This document shows positions 1-7,863 of a stretch of DNA of 64,000 nucleotides, piece after piece (position 1 is the first letter of the stretch; each line of letters begins with the position of its first letter). This DNA comes from Synechococcus sp. GreenBA-s (GTDB lineage: Bacteria; Cyanobacteriota; Cyanobacteriia; PCC-6307; Cyanobiaceae): the NCBI RefSeq assembly GCF_024345855.1, contig NZ_JAGQBX010000007.1:18178-82177 (forward strand). The letters are read 5' to 3'. The notes under the pieces were generated by a model. It worked only from the letters and a program-made list of their open reading frames with translations, was not told where the DNA came from and made no database searches. The position numbers were made by a program, and so were the translations under genes.

Positions 1-85
1 AGTGCCCCCGCTGTTCCAGGCCGGCTGCAATGGGCATCCAGATCGGATCACCTCCAGAACGGACGCACCATTCCTCACACCACGG

Positions 86-109
86 CCCCGGCTCGCGCCG
101 GGGTTTTCT
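86..109 (+). terminator. Rho-independent terminator of an upstream element
   Basis: A perfect 7-bp GC stem (86-92 with 97-103) with a 4-base loop is followed by TTTTCT. It would stop transcription entering from the left on the + strand. No stop codon occurs in any + frame between base 1 and the hairpin, so the gene it serves either ends before the window or is a non-coding RNA. On the other strand there is no U tract. Confidence 0.7.
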
Positions 110-118
110 GGTGTTGGG

Positions 119-135
119 GGGCCGCTTGGCGGCCC
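119..135. other. GC hairpin downstream of glnN
   Basis: GGGCCGC and GCGGCCC form a perfect 7-bp inverted repeat around a 3-base loop, 27 bases past the glnN stop. Neither strand has a T tract after it, so it is at best a weak terminator or an mRNA 3'-end stabiliser for glnN. Confidence 0.4.
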
Positions 136-162
136 AGGCTCGGTGGCCTCAGCGCGGCGGCC

Positions 163-2331
163 TCAGCGGATGAACAGCATCTCCTGGTAGGTGGGCAGGG
201 GCCAGGCGCCGTCGTCCACGAGGGACTCCAGGGCGTCCACGGCAGCCCGCAGCTCACCCATCAGGGGCAGCAGGCCGTTGGCGCAGTGGGCCATGTGGGC
301 CTCGCTGCCGTGGGGAGCCGAGCCGAGGGCGGCCTCCAGGGAGGCTGTCTTGTCGAGCAGCTGCTGGGCAAACCCGGCGATCTCCTGGGCAATGGCCCGC
401 GAGGGGGAGAGGCCGATGGCCTCCTGCTCCTGCAGGGAGCCGGCCAGATCGCCGAGGTAGGCGGTCACGGCGGGGTACACCTGGGTGCGGGCGATGCGCA
501 GGGCCAGCTTGGCCTCCACTTCGATCGCCAGGATGTACTGCTCGGCGTACACCTCGTAGCGGCTCTCCAGCTCCACCGGGCTGAGCACGCCGTGGCGGGC
601 GAACAGGTCGCGCACCTCGGGGCGGCGCAGCACCGGCAGGGCATCGGCGCTGGTGCGCAGGTTCTCGAGGCCGCGCTCGCGGACGGCCATCTCGTGCCAC
701 TCGCTGGAGTAGCCGTCGCCGCCGAAGACCACCGCGCCATTTTCCTGGGTGATCTGCTTGAGCACCGCGAAGGCGGCCGACGCAATGGATTCACCGGCCC
801 CGAGCCGCGCCTCCAGCTGATCCGCCACCCAGCTCAGCGAGTCCGCCAGGATCGTGTTCATCGCCACCAGTGGCCCCGCCACCGACTGGCCCGAACCCAC
901 GGCGCGGAACTCGAAGCGGTTGCCGGTGAAGGCGAAGGGAGAGGTGCGGTTGCGATCACCCGGATCCTTGGGGAACTCGGGCAGGGTGTCCACGCCCAGC
1001 TGCATCACACCGCCGCTGGAGGAACCCTTGAGCTCGCCGTCGCGGATCTGGTTGTAGACGTCCTCGAGCTGGCTGCCGAGGTAGATCGAGATGATCGCCG
1101 GCGGCGCCTCATTGGCCCCCAGGCGGTGATCGTTGCCGGCGGTGGCCACCACCGAGCGCAGCAGCGGCCCGTACTTGTGCACGCCCCGGATCACGGCCCC
1201 GCAGAACAGCAGGAACTGCATGTTGTCGTGCGGGGTGTGGCCGGGATCGAGCAGGTTGCCCTGGCTGGCGTTGCCGATCGACCAGTTGACGTGCTTGCCG
1301 GAGCCGTTGACGCCGGCGAAGGGCTTCTCGTGCAGCAGGCAGGTGAAGCCGTGCTTCTTGGCCGTGCTCTTGAGCACGGTCATGATCAGCTGCTGGTGGT
1401 CGGTGGCCACGTTGGCGGCCTCATACACCGGTGCGATCTCGAACTGGCCGGGGGCCACCTCGTTGTGGCGGGTCTTGGCGGGCACGCCCAGGCGATAGAG
1501 CTGGTGCTCCACGTCCTGCATGAACACCTGCACCCGCTCGGGGATGGCGCCGAAGTAGTGGTCGTCGAACTGCTGGCCCTTGGCCGGCGGGGCGCCGAAG
1601 AGGGTGCGGCCGGCCAGCAGCAGGTCGGGACGCAGGCCCAGGTAGGCGTTATCCACCAGGAAGTATTCCTGCTCCGCGCCGCAGCTGGAGTTGACCGGCG
1701 CGATCTCCTTGTTGCCGAGCAGCTTGAGCAGGCGCTGGGCCTGCTGGTTCATGGCCGCGTTGGAGCGCAGCAGCGGCGTCTTCTTGTCCAGGGCCTCACC
1801 GGTCCACGACACGAAGACCGTGGGGATGCAGAGCGTCAGCCCGTTGGGCGTCGGCATCAGGTAGGCCGGGCTGGTCACATCCCAGGCGGTGTAGCCGCGG
1901 GCCTCGAAGGTGGAGCGGATGCCGCCGTTGGGGAAGGAGGAGCCGTCGGGTTCGCCCTGCACCAGCAGCTTGCCGGTGAATTCGGTGATGGCGGAACCGT
2001 CGCTCTGGGGGGCGATGAAGCCGTCGTGCTTCTCGGCGGTGAGGTTGGTGAGCGGGTAGAAGACGTGGGCGTAATAGAGGGCGCCACGGCTGGTGGCCCA
2101 CTCCTTCATCGCCTGGGCCACCACGTCGGCCACGGAGGCATCCAGCTTGCCGCCCTCACGGATCGTGCGCTGGATCGACTTGAAGGCCTCCTTGGGCAGG
2201 GCCGCCTTCATCTTGCCCAGGGTGAAGACGTCACTCGCCCAGATCTTCTCGAGGGCCGGTGTCGGCTCGACAGCCGCGGGCTTGCGCCGCAAGATCGACT
2301 GAAGGGCGGCGAAACGCTCGGTACTGGGCAT
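163..2331 (-). CDS. glnN: Glutamine synthetase type III (GlnN)
   Basis: This gene encodes the large cytoplasmic type III glutamine synthetase, which makes glutamine from glutamate, ammonium and ATP. At 722 residues it fits the GSIII length and far exceeds the roughly 470 of GSI. Visible family features include the ammonium/glutamate-site region around [14 protein letters not shown], the glycine-rich [16 protein letters not shown] segment and the [20 protein letters not shown] stretch. Translation starts at an ATG whose leader holds an exact NtcA palindrome 54 bases away, so nitrogen-starvation activation is likely. A type I enzyme (glnA) lies in the same window at 50.9 kb. The identification is firm. 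Confidence 0.96.
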   Translation of the reverse strand: MPSTERFAALQSILRRKPAAVEPTPALEKIWASDVFTLGKMKAALPKEAFKSIQRTIREGGKLDASVADVVAQAMKEWATSRGALYYAHVFYPLTNLTAEKHDGFIAPQSDGSAITEFTGKLLVQGEPDGSSFPNGGIRSTFEARGYTAWDVTSPAYLMPTPNGLTLCIPTVFVSWTGEALDKKTPLLRSNAAMNQQAQRLLKLLGNKEIAPVNSSCGAEQEYFLVDNAYLGLRPDLLLAGRTLFGAPPAKGQQFDDHYFGAIPERVQVFMQDVEHQLYRLGVPAKTRHNEVAPGQFEIAPVYEAANVATDHQQLIMTVLKSTAKKHGFTCLLHEKPFAGVNGSGKHVNWSIGNASQGNLLDPGHTPHDNMQFLLFCGAVIRGVHKYGPLLRSVVATAGNDHRLGANEAPPAIISIYLGSQLEDVYNQIRDGELKGSSSGGVMQLGVDTLPEFPKDPGDRNRTSPFAFTGNRFEFRAVGSGQSVAGPLVAMNTILADSLSWVADQLEARLGAGESIASAAFAVLKQITQENGAVVFGGDGYSSEWHEMAVRERGLENLRTSADALPVLRRPEVRDLFARHGVLSPVELESRYEVYAEQYILAIEVEAKLALRIARTQVYPAVTAYLGDLAGSLQEQEAIGLSPSRAIAQEIAGFAQQLLDKTASLEAALGSAPHGSEAHMAHCANGLLPLMGELRAAVDALESLVDDGAWPLPTYQEMLFIR

Positions 2332-2384
2332 GAGGGCTCAAGGGAGTGTGGTGGCATGCAAGGCCCCGGAGGGGGCCCTGCTTG

Positions 2385-2398
2385 GTATCAACTGTTAC
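2385..2398 (-). promoter_or_regulatory. NtcA-binding site upstream of glnN
   Basis: The 14-mer GTATCAACTGTTAC matches the consensus GTA-N8-TAC exactly. Its near edge is 53 bases from the glnN start codon. NtcA is the cyanobacterial global nitrogen regulator and glnN is a known target class. No convincing -10 hexamer is visible at the expected spacing. Confidence 0.75.
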
Positions 2399-2430
2399 CG
2401 AAATCGACTGATGCGGCTGGCGCCGGGTCT

Positions 2431-2682
2431 TCAGGCGCCCGGCGGGCGCAGGGTGCGCCAGTCGCCGCTGGTGGTGCTCACCTCCACGCCGATGGCCATG
2501 GCGGCGCTGTTGCCAGGTGGATCCACGCTTGGGCCGAGCTGGCTCTGCCACCAGCTCTGGGCTTCGCCCCAGGCGCTCTCCAGGGAGTCGTAGAGGCCAT
2601 CGAGCACGGGGTGGGGAGCGCCCTGCTGGTCCACCAGCCGGTAGAGCCGGGGCGATTGGAGCGAGAAAGCCATGGCGGCCAA
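2431..2682 (-). CDS. Small conserved-type protein, paralogue of the next gene
   Basis: This 83-residue protein has no recognised function. It shares an order of motifs with the 123-residue neighbour on the same strand: RLYRLVD, a PHP.LD segment, a helix beginning DSLESAW, and a C-terminal GVEVSTTSGDWRTLR block. The two genes therefore look like a tandem duplication. An internal ATG at 2673 (MAFSLQ) is an alternative start. There is no signal peptide or membrane segment, so it is probably cytoplasmic. It lies upstream of glnN but is separated from it by the NtcA site, so it is unlikely to share that promoter. Confidence 0.7.
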   Translation of the reverse strand: MAAMAFSLQSPRLYRLVDQQGAPHPVLDGLYDSLESAWGEAQSWWQSQLGPSVDPPGNSAAMAIGVEVSTTSGDWRTLRPPGA

Positions 2683-2834
2683 GGCTGTCGGGATCGCTTC
2701 ACCATCCCGCGCTGGCCACCCTCCCCACTGTCACCGTGGCTGCCGTTTCGCCAACCAGTCGCCGGCCCAGGCAAAGCGCCAGCCCAGCCCCACAAGGTTG
2801 AGCACCCGGCCCCAGCCCCGCCCCTGAGGGCGAC

Positions 2835-3206
2835 CTAGCCATGGGGCAACGCGAGGGGCCGCTTCGGGGCGGCCAGCGCCGGCGGGGCGGCATGGCGCAG
2901 GGTGCGCCAGTCGCCGCGGCGGGTGCTCACCTCCATCCCGAAGTGGGAGCCCAGCACCAGGATCCGATCCAGGGGCGCCGTCTCGGCGGGCAGCAGGCCC
3001 TGGCCCTCGCACCACGCCAGGGCTGCGTCCCAGGCCGCCTCGATCGAGTCGAACTGGTCGTCGAGGAACGGATGGGGCTGGCCGCTTGCATCCACCAGCC
3101 GGTAGACCCGGCCAGGGTCGGCGGGGGAGGGAGGCGTGGCGGCGGGCAAGGGAGGCGCGGCCGGGGCGCGGCGAACGGCGTGAGTAGGCCTCAGGCTGGC
3201 CCCCAT
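2835..3206 (-). CDS. Small conserved-type protein, paralogue of the preceding gene
   Basis: This 123-residue protein of unknown function matches the 83-residue neighbour over RVYRLVD, PHPFLDD, FDSIEAAWDAA and GMEVSTRRGDWRTLR. It carries extra Pro/Ala-rich tails at both ends. Conserved Trp, Asp and Arg residues in the last block suggest a compact fold with a shared ligand or partner. The ATG at 3206 is used; a shorter form starting nearer RVYRLVD cannot be excluded. A 152-base gap to the paralogue shows no clear promoter. Confidence 0.7.
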   Translation of the reverse strand: MGASLRPTHAVRRAPAAPPLPAATPPSPADPGRVYRLVDASGQPHPFLDDQFDSIEAAWDAALAWCEGQGLLPAETAPLDRILVLGSHFGMEVSTRRGDWRTLRHAAPPALAAPKRPLALPHG

Positions 3207-3258
3207 CGCCTTGGGGGGTGGTGACCGTCACAACATCGGCAGGTCGCCCCCATGGCGC

Positions 3259-4005
3259 TCAGTGCAGTTCGAACAGCAGCAGGTCGGCGGCCTCGGGTCC
3301 GGCCGTGAAGCCCGTCAGGGCGGCTGGGTGGAAGCCCAGGCCGTCGCCGCGCACCAGGGCCGCGCTCGGCTGACCGCCCGCCCGCTGGATGGTGCCGCTG
3401 CCGTCGATCAGCTGGATCCAGCCCTGGCTGCCGGCCGCCAGCGCGATCGGCAACTGTTCGCCGGCGCTGGGCCTGGCCCGCCACAGCCGCACAGGGCGGT
3501 GGATCGCCATGGCGCCGCCGGCCTGCTCGGGATCCAGCAGCGGCGTCCAGCCGGCCCCGATCTCGAAGGGTTGCTGCCCGTAGGCGGGGGCGATGCCGGC
3601 CTCGCTGGGTTCGATCCAGATCTGCAGCAGCCGGCAGGGGCGATCGCCCTCATTCACCTCGCTGTGCACCACGCCGGTGCCGGCGCTCATGTGCTGCACC
3701 TCGCCGGCGCGCAGCACCTCGGCGTGGCCCATCGAATCGCGGTGGTTGAGCTGGCCCTCCACCATCACCGTGATGATCTCCATGTCGCGGTGGGGATGCA
3801 TGCCGAAGCCTCGGCCGGCGGCGATGGTGTCGTCGTTGATCACGCGCAGGGGGCCGAAGCCCATCCAGGCCGGGTCGTAGTGGCTGGAAAAGGAGAAGCT
3901 GTGCCAGCTGTCGAGCCAGTCGAGCTGGCTGTGGAAGCGCTCGGCGGCGGGGCGGAACACCAGGGTGTCGGTGGCGCTCGGGTCCGGGGCTTGGGTGGTG
4001 GTCAT
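3259..4005 (-). CDS. Pirin family protein (YhhW-like)
   Basis: This bicupin of 248 residues belongs to the pirin family, whose YhhW-type members can oxidise quercetin and bind one metal. The metal ligands are visible as HPHRDMEI near residue 70 and the HSEVNEG segment near residue 114. The first cupin is well conserved and the second is more divergent. It is the last gene of a three-gene operon, starting 5 bases after the FMN reductase, behind an old-yellow-enzyme gene and a divergent HxlR regulator. This suggests a role in electrophile or oxidative-stress detoxification. The substrate is unknown. Confidence 0.9.
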   Translation of the reverse strand: MTTTQAPDPSATDTLVFRPAAERFHSQLDWLDSWHSFSFSSHYDPAWMGFGPLRVINDDTIAAGRGFGMHPHRDMEIITVMVEGQLNHRDSMGHAEVLRAGEVQHMSAGTGVVHSEVNEGDRPCRLLQIWIEPSEAGIAPAYGQQPFEIGAGWTPLLDPEQAGGAMAIHRPVRLWRARPSAGEQLPIALAAGSQGWIQLIDGSGTIQRAGGQPSAALVRGDGLGFHPAALTGFTAGPEAADLLLFELH

Positions 4006-4010
4006 CGGTT

Positions 4011-4538
4011 TCAGGCCAGGGGGATGGACAGGTGCTGCAGGCGGCGCACGAGATCGGCGATCGAGTCGTCCTTGGCGGGATGGCTGCTGTTGCTCACCAG
4101 CTGGCGGCCCACCACATGGGCGCCGAGATGGGCCAGCTGCAGGCGGAGGGCCGTGAGCACCGTGTGGCCGCCGCCGCCGGAGTGACTGGCGATTGCCACG
4201 GGGCGGCCGTTGAACAGGGCCCGGAAGTCGTCGCCCTGCACCGACAGCCAGGCGATGGCGCTGGTGAGCACGGGCGGAATCGAGCCGTTGTATTCCGGAG
4301 CGCAGATCACCAAGCGGGGGGCGGCGGCCAGCCGGGTCTGCAGCCCCGCCAGTTCAGGCGGCGTACCGGCGGCCTGGGCCCGGGGGGTAAAGAGCGGCAG
4401 GTCGATGGCGGTGAGATCGAGCACCTCCGCCCGCTGGCCCTGCTGGCGGGCGGCCGCCGCGAAACGCTCCGCCAGCTGGAGGTTCTGGCCGTTGCTGGCG
4501 GCGATCACCAGCACATCGGGCGAGGTGGGGGCACTCAT
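4011..4538 (-). CDS. NAD(P)H-dependent FMN reductase
   Basis: This 175-residue flavodoxin-fold protein belongs to the FMN-reductase family. Near the N-terminus it has an ASNGQNLQLAERF phosphate-binding loop, and near residue 80 it has the typical APEYNGSIP motif, followed by an SHSGGGGH loop. It likely uses NAD(P)H to reduce FMN or quinones in the cytoplasm. Its ATG overlaps the stop of the upstream alkene reductase by 4 bases (ATGA), so the two are translationally coupled. It may supply reducing power or protect against quinones. Confidence 0.88.
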   Translation of the reverse strand: MSAPTSPDVLVIAASNGQNLQLAERFAAAARQQGQRAEVLDLTAIDLPLFTPRAQAAGTPPELAGLQTRLAAAPRLVICAPEYNGSIPPVLTSAIAWLSVQGDDFRALFNGRPVAIASHSGGGGHTVLTALRLQLAHLGAHVVGRQLVSNSSHPAKDDSIADLVRRLQHLSIPLA

Positions 4539-5605
4539 GGCTGGGGCTCCAGGGTGGGGTAATCGGTGTAGCCAGTCGGGCCAGGGCTGTAGAAGGTGGC
4601 GGGATCCGGCGCCTGCAGGGGCGCCTCCCGGCGGATGCGCTCCGGCAGGTCGGGGTTGGCGAGAAAGCCGGTGCCGAAGGCCACCACATCCACGGCCCCG
4701 GCGGTGATGGCGGCGTTGGCCTCCGCCGCCGTGTAGCCCATGTTGGCCACCAGCACGCCCCGGAACTGCTGGCGTGCCGGCGTGAGCACATCGCCGTGCT
4801 GCTGTCCCAGCAGGTCGCCGCGCATCAGGTGCAGATAGGCCAGCGGCAGCGCGTTGAGCCGCTGGGCCAGCCAGGAGATCAGCCCGATCGGATCGGAATC
4901 GGCCATGGCGTTGAAGCTGTTGAGGGGCGAGAGGCGCAGCCCCATCAGCGGCGTCTCCTGGGCCACGGCCTCGAGCACCTCCAGCAGCAGCCGCGCCCGG
5001 TTCTCGAGCGCGCCGCCATAGGCGCCGGAGCGACGGTTGCTGCCATCGCGCAGGAAGGAATCCAGCAGGTAGCCGTTGGCGCCGTGTACCTCCACGCCGT
5101 CGAAGCCGGCGTCCATGGCGGCGCGGGCCGCCCGGCGGAAGCCCGCCACGATGGCGGGCAGTTCGTCGTCGCGCAGTTCGTGCGGCAGCACGTAGGGCTG
5201 CTTGCCCTCGGGGGTGTGCACCCCATCGCCGGTGATGGCGATCGGGCTGGGGGCCACCGGCTGGGCGCCGCCATTGAGCAGGGGATGGCAGGCGCGGCCG
5301 CCGTGCCAGAGCTGCAGCACGATGTGGCCGCCGCCACGGTGCACCGCCTCGGTGGTGAGCCGCCAGCCCTCGATCTGTGCCTGGCTGTGGATGCCCGGCT
5401 CATGCCAGAAGGCGGAATGTCCCTCCATCACCATCGTGGCCTCGGCCACGATCAGCCCGGCACTGGCGCGCTGGCCGTAGTACTCCGCCATCAGCGGCCC
5501 CGGCCGGTGCCCCTCCTCGGCGCGGCAGCGGGTGAGCGGCGCCATCCAGATGCGGTTGGGGAGCTCCAGGGAGCCGAGGCGCATGGGAGAGAAGAGGTCG
5601 GTCAT
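4535..5605 (-). CDS. Alkene reductase, old yellow enzyme family
   Basis: This 356-residue FMN-binding TIM barrel belongs to the NADH:flavin oxidoreductase/OYE family, which reduces activated C=C bonds of enones and other electrophiles. Family landmarks are PNRIWMAPLTR at the N-terminus, LQLWHGGRA, the active-site-type GVEVHGANGYLLDSFL with NRRSGAYGG, and the C-terminal phosphate-binding FGTGFLANPDL. An open frame continues upstream, but the conserved start MTDLFSPMRLG fixes the ATG at 5605. It heads the operon with the FMN reductase and pirin genes and is divergent from an HxlR regulator, which is probably its repressor. Confidence 0.93.
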   Translation of the reverse strand: MTDLFSPMRLGSLELPNRIWMAPLTRCRAEEGHRPGPLMAEYYGQRASAGLIVAEATMVMEGHSAFWHEPGIHSQAQIEGWRLTTEAVHRGGGHIVLQLWHGGRACHPLLNGGAQPVAPSPIAITGDGVHTPEGKQPYVLPHELRDDELPAIVAGFRRAARAAMDAGFDGVEVHGANGYLLDSFLRDGSNRRSGAYGGALENRARLLLEVLEAVAQETPLMGLRLSPLNSFNAMADSDPIGLISWLAQRLNALPLAYLHLMRGDLLGQQHGDVLTPARQQFRGVLVANMGYTAAEANAAITAGAVDVVAFGTGFLANPDLPERIRREAPLQAPDPATFYSPGPTGYTDYPTLEPQP

Positions 5606-5754
5606 GGCCGTGGAGGAGGGGAGAGCGGGCGCAAGGCAGCGCCGGGGCGCTTCAGGGGATGGGGGCGAGGATGGGGCCCGTGACGGATCAGCCGATGCTC
5701 CGACCTCCCAGGGTGGCGGCGCAAGAACGCACCGCAACGTGGCCGAGGCACCTG

Positions 5755-5765
5755 TGGGTAACCCA
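5755..5765. promoter_or_regulatory. Candidate operator palindrome at the HxlR start
   Basis: TGGGT-A-ACCCA is a perfect inverted repeat in the 159-base divergent region. It touches the first base of the proposed HxlR start codon. HxlR/YodB-type repressors commonly bind palindromes in such divergent promoters, so this could be an autoregulatory site. It is short, and nothing else supports the assignment. Confidence 0.3.
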
Positions 5766-6148
5766 TGGATGAGCCGATGGGGTTCAGCGCCAGCCACGAC
5801 CACACCAACTGCAAGGCGGAGCTGGCCCTGCGGGTGATCCAGGGCCGCTGGAAGCTGCTGGTGCTGCGGGAACTGATGGAGGGAATCCAGCGCTTCTCGG
5901 CGCTGCAGCGGGCCCTGCCGGGGGTGAGCCAGAAGGTGCTCACGGCCCAGCTCCGGGAGCTGGAGGCCGATGGGGTGCTGCAGCGCACCGTGTATCCGGA
6001 GGTGCCGCCGCGGGTGGAGTACGGGCTCACGGCCCTGGGCCGCGAACTGATTCCCGTGCTGGAGGGGCTGCATGCCTGGGGCCAGCAGGTGGCGGCCGGC
6101 TCGGCGGCGCCCCAGGCCGAAGGCGACGTGCAGGCGGCTAACTCATAG
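5765..6148 (+). CDS. HxlR family transcriptional regulator
   Basis: This 127-residue winged-helix protein has the HxlR signature: a Cys near the N-terminus (Cys16), GRWKLLVLREL, a recognition-helix region RFSALQRALPGVSQKVLTAQLREL, and the wing ending RVEYGLTALG. In the relatives HypR and YodB the single N-terminal Cys senses electrophiles or hypochlorite, and the same mode is plausible here. It is divergent from the OYE-FMN reductase-pirin operon, the usual arrangement of regulator and target. An ATG at 5777 (MGFSAS) is an alternative start that would place the palindrome in the leader. Confidence 0.9.
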   Translation: MDEPMGFSASHDHTNCKAELALRVIQGRWKLLVLRELMEGIQRFSALQRALPGVSQKVLTAQLRELEADGVLQRTVYPEVPPRVEYGLTALGRELIPVLEGLHAWGQQVAAGSAAPQAEGDVQAANS

Positions 6149-6163
6149 TCACTCCGACTTAGT

Positions 6164-6172
6164 TGCTAGGTT
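6164..6172 (+). promoter_or_regulatory. Candidate extended -10 for rubrerythrin
   Basis: TGCTAGGTT fits an extended -10 (TG-N-TAGGTT) 29 bases before the rubrerythrin ATG, just after the HxlR stop. No good -35 box is visible. The same TAGG.T type of hexamer recurs ahead of several genes in the window. Confidence 0.35.
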
Positions 6173-6201
6173 GGGCTTCTTCATCCCGCCTGAGGGCGCC
6201 C

Positions 6202-6915
6202 ATGGACCTCTCCAAGCCCAGCACCCACGCCAACCTCGAGGCCGCCTTCGGCGGCGAGAGCATGGCCAACCGCAAATACCTGTTCTTCGCCGATGTGGCC
6301 AAGCAGCTCGGCAACGCCGAACTCGCCAAGCTGTTCCGCGACACCGCCGCCCAGGAGACCGAGCACGCCTTCGCCCACTTCCGCCTGCTCCATCCCGAGC
6401 TGGTGATCGGCGATCCCGCCAGCCTCGGTGAGGCCGAGAGGCAGGTGATCCTCTCCCGCTGTCTGGAGCTGGCGATCGAGGGTGAAACCTACGAGTACAC
6501 CACCATGTACCCGGAGTTCGCCGCCCAGGCCCACGCCGACCACGACGGCGGCGCCGAGGCCGAGTTCAACGAGCAGATCGACGAATCCAGGGAGCATGCC
6601 GGCGTGTTCCGCACCGCCGCCAAGAACTTCGGCCTGCTGGCTCCGATCGAGCAGCACCACGCCGAGCGCTACGGCGTGGCCCTGGAGGCCCTGCAGGGCA
6701 AGGGGGTGGCCGGGGAGGCCGCCGAGCCGGTGGCCGGCAAGTGGATCTGCAAGGTCTGCTCGATGATCTACGACCCGGCCGTGGGTGACCCCGACTCCGG
6801 GATCGCCGCCGGCACCCCCTTCGAGGCGATCCCCGACGGCTGGGTCTGTCCGATCTGCGGCACCCGCAAGGCCAACTTCATCCCCTACCGGGAGCCCGAG
6901 CTGCAGGCTGCCTGA
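6202..6915 (+). CDS. Rubrerythrin (ferritin-like diiron domain plus rubredoxin)
   Basis: This 237-residue rubrerythrin is a cytoplasmic diiron protein that typically reduces hydrogen peroxide. The N-terminal ferritin-like domain shows [25 protein letters not shown] and an EGETYEYT segment with the expected Glu ligands. A C-terminal rubredoxin domain carries CKVC (Cys183/Cys186) and CPIC (Cys216/Cys219) for one iron. The conserved start MDLSKPS fixes the ATG at 6202. It follows the HxlR gene in the same direction, consistent with an oxidative-stress neighbourhood. Confidence 0.95.
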   Translation: MDLSKPSTHANLEAAFGGESMANRKYLFFADVAKQLGNAELAKLFRDTAAQETEHAFAHFRLLHPELVIGDPASLGEAERQVILSRCLELAIEGETYEYTTMYPEFAAQAHADHDGGAEAEFNEQIDESREHAGVFRTAAKNFGLLAPIEQHHAERYGVALEALQGKGVAGEAAEPVAGKWICKVCSMIYDPAVGDPDSGIAAGTPFEAIPDGWVCPICGTRKANFIPYREPELQAA

Positions 6916-6979
6916 TCTCTTACCACGGCCAAGTTGCCAATTGCCGATCTAGTGTGGGAACCAGCACAGGCGCATCCGC

Positions 6980-7147
6980 ATGAGCCAGTTCCCCGCTGCC
7001 GGCTCCGGTCCGGCTGACGACCGCGTCAGCACCAGTCTCAAATGGGGCCGTGACGGCGAGCTCTCGCCGGTGGATCTGCAGCGGGTGCTGGAGCGGCTGC
7101 AGGTGCCGACCCTGATGGAATGTCCCCTGCGCGATGAGCGGAACTGA
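6980..7147 (+). CDS. Small hypothetical protein, 55 residues
   Basis: This ATG-to-TGA frame of 55 codons fills the gap after rubrerythrin. Its product has a polar N-terminus followed by SLKWGRDGELSPVDLQRVL and an amphipathic C-terminal helix with a single Cys. It was not recognised, and there is no signal peptide or membrane segment. The start lies about 25 bases after a CTAGTGT sequence that could be a -10. The region 6916-7213 otherwise holds only a short inverted repeat (GAAC/GTTC) after the stop. It may be a real small gene or a chance frame. Confidence 0.4.
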   Translation: MSQFPAAGSGPADDRVSTSLKWGRDGELSPVDLQRVLERLQVPTLMECPLRDERN

Positions 7148-7213
7148 ACGGTTCTGAGCGGATCTGAACGGCAGGTGCCCCCTAGTCTGGCGCCGGTTTT
7201 TCAACGGCATGCC

Positions 7214-7741
7214 ATGTCCTGTCACCGCCTTGTCGCGCCGTCCCGCCGGCTGAGCGCTTCCCTGGTTGCGGCACCCCTGCTGACGGCTGCGGCGCTGCTT
7301 GCCTCGCCCTTCGCCGGCGGAGCGCCTGCCCAGGCCGCTCCCTTGTGCACGTTCCTGCAGCCCATCGGTGGCAACGGCGCCACGCCGATCGTGTCCAAGC
7401 AGGTGGGCCGTGGCAAGCTGCTCGGCCGCACCAACTGGAACACCGATTTCATCGTGGATCGGCCCTACGACAGCTACAAGTTCTTCTTCACGGCCAACTC
7501 CTCCAGCGGCAGCGCCCAGTACCCCGTCACCGGCTATCTCAAGTTCAGCGACGGCACCAACCTGCAGGTGTTCAACGAGATCATGAGCCCGCCGATCGGC
7601 ACGGGCCGCATGTTCGGCCCCTTCCCCGCCATCCCCGGCAAGCAGACCAGCCAGGCCAACTTCAAGATCGGCGCCAGCGACGATCCCGGGGCCCTGGGCT
7701 TCAGCTACCGCATCTCGGTGCAGGGCTGCAGCGGCAGCTGA
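7214..7741 (+). CDS. Secreted hypothetical protein
   Basis: This 175-residue protein has a clear Sec signal peptide: an Arg-rich start, a hydrophobic core LVAAPLLTAAALLASPFAGG, and a likely cleavage near AQAAP. The mature part is rich in Ser, Gly and aromatic residues and has two Cys, one just after the signal and one near the C-terminus, that could form a disulfide. The pattern suggests a small beta-sandwich periplasmic or extracellular protein. No family was recognised. The ATG at 7214 is preferred over an upstream GTG because it places the signal peptide at the N-terminus. Confidence 0.75.
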   Translation: MSCHRLVAPSRRLSASLVAAPLLTAAALLASPFAGGAPAQAAPLCTFLQPIGGNGATPIVSKQVGRGKLLGRTNWNTDFIVDRPYDSYKFFFTANSSSGSAQYPVTGYLKFSDGTNLQVFNEIMSPPIGTGRMFGPFPAIPGKQTSQANFKIGASDDPGALGFSYRISVQGCSGS

Positions 7742-7863
7742 GGTGATCGGCTGAGTTCATCGGCCCGGCCGCTGTCGCGCCGAGGGGATCAGCGGCTGGC
7801 GTGATCGAGGACCAGCGGTCGGGCCTGGGGATCTGTCTAGGGTTTTGCGGTGACAGGTCCGCG

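Noticed and set aside
45..55. GGATCACCTCC, identical to the 3' end of 16S rRNA (anti-Shine-Dalgarno region)
   Set aside because: The bases around it do not match the conserved 16S terminus, and no helix 45 is present, so it is a chance match.
286..2838. 850-codon + strand open frame opposite glnN and its neighbours
   Set aside because: It is antisense to well-supported genes and is open only because of the high GC content. Its composition is His/Gly/Gln-rich with no domain.
5606..6073. Longer N-terminus for the OYE-family reductase
   Set aside because: It would overlap the divergent HxlR gene and lacks similarity. The family start MTDLFSP is at 5605.
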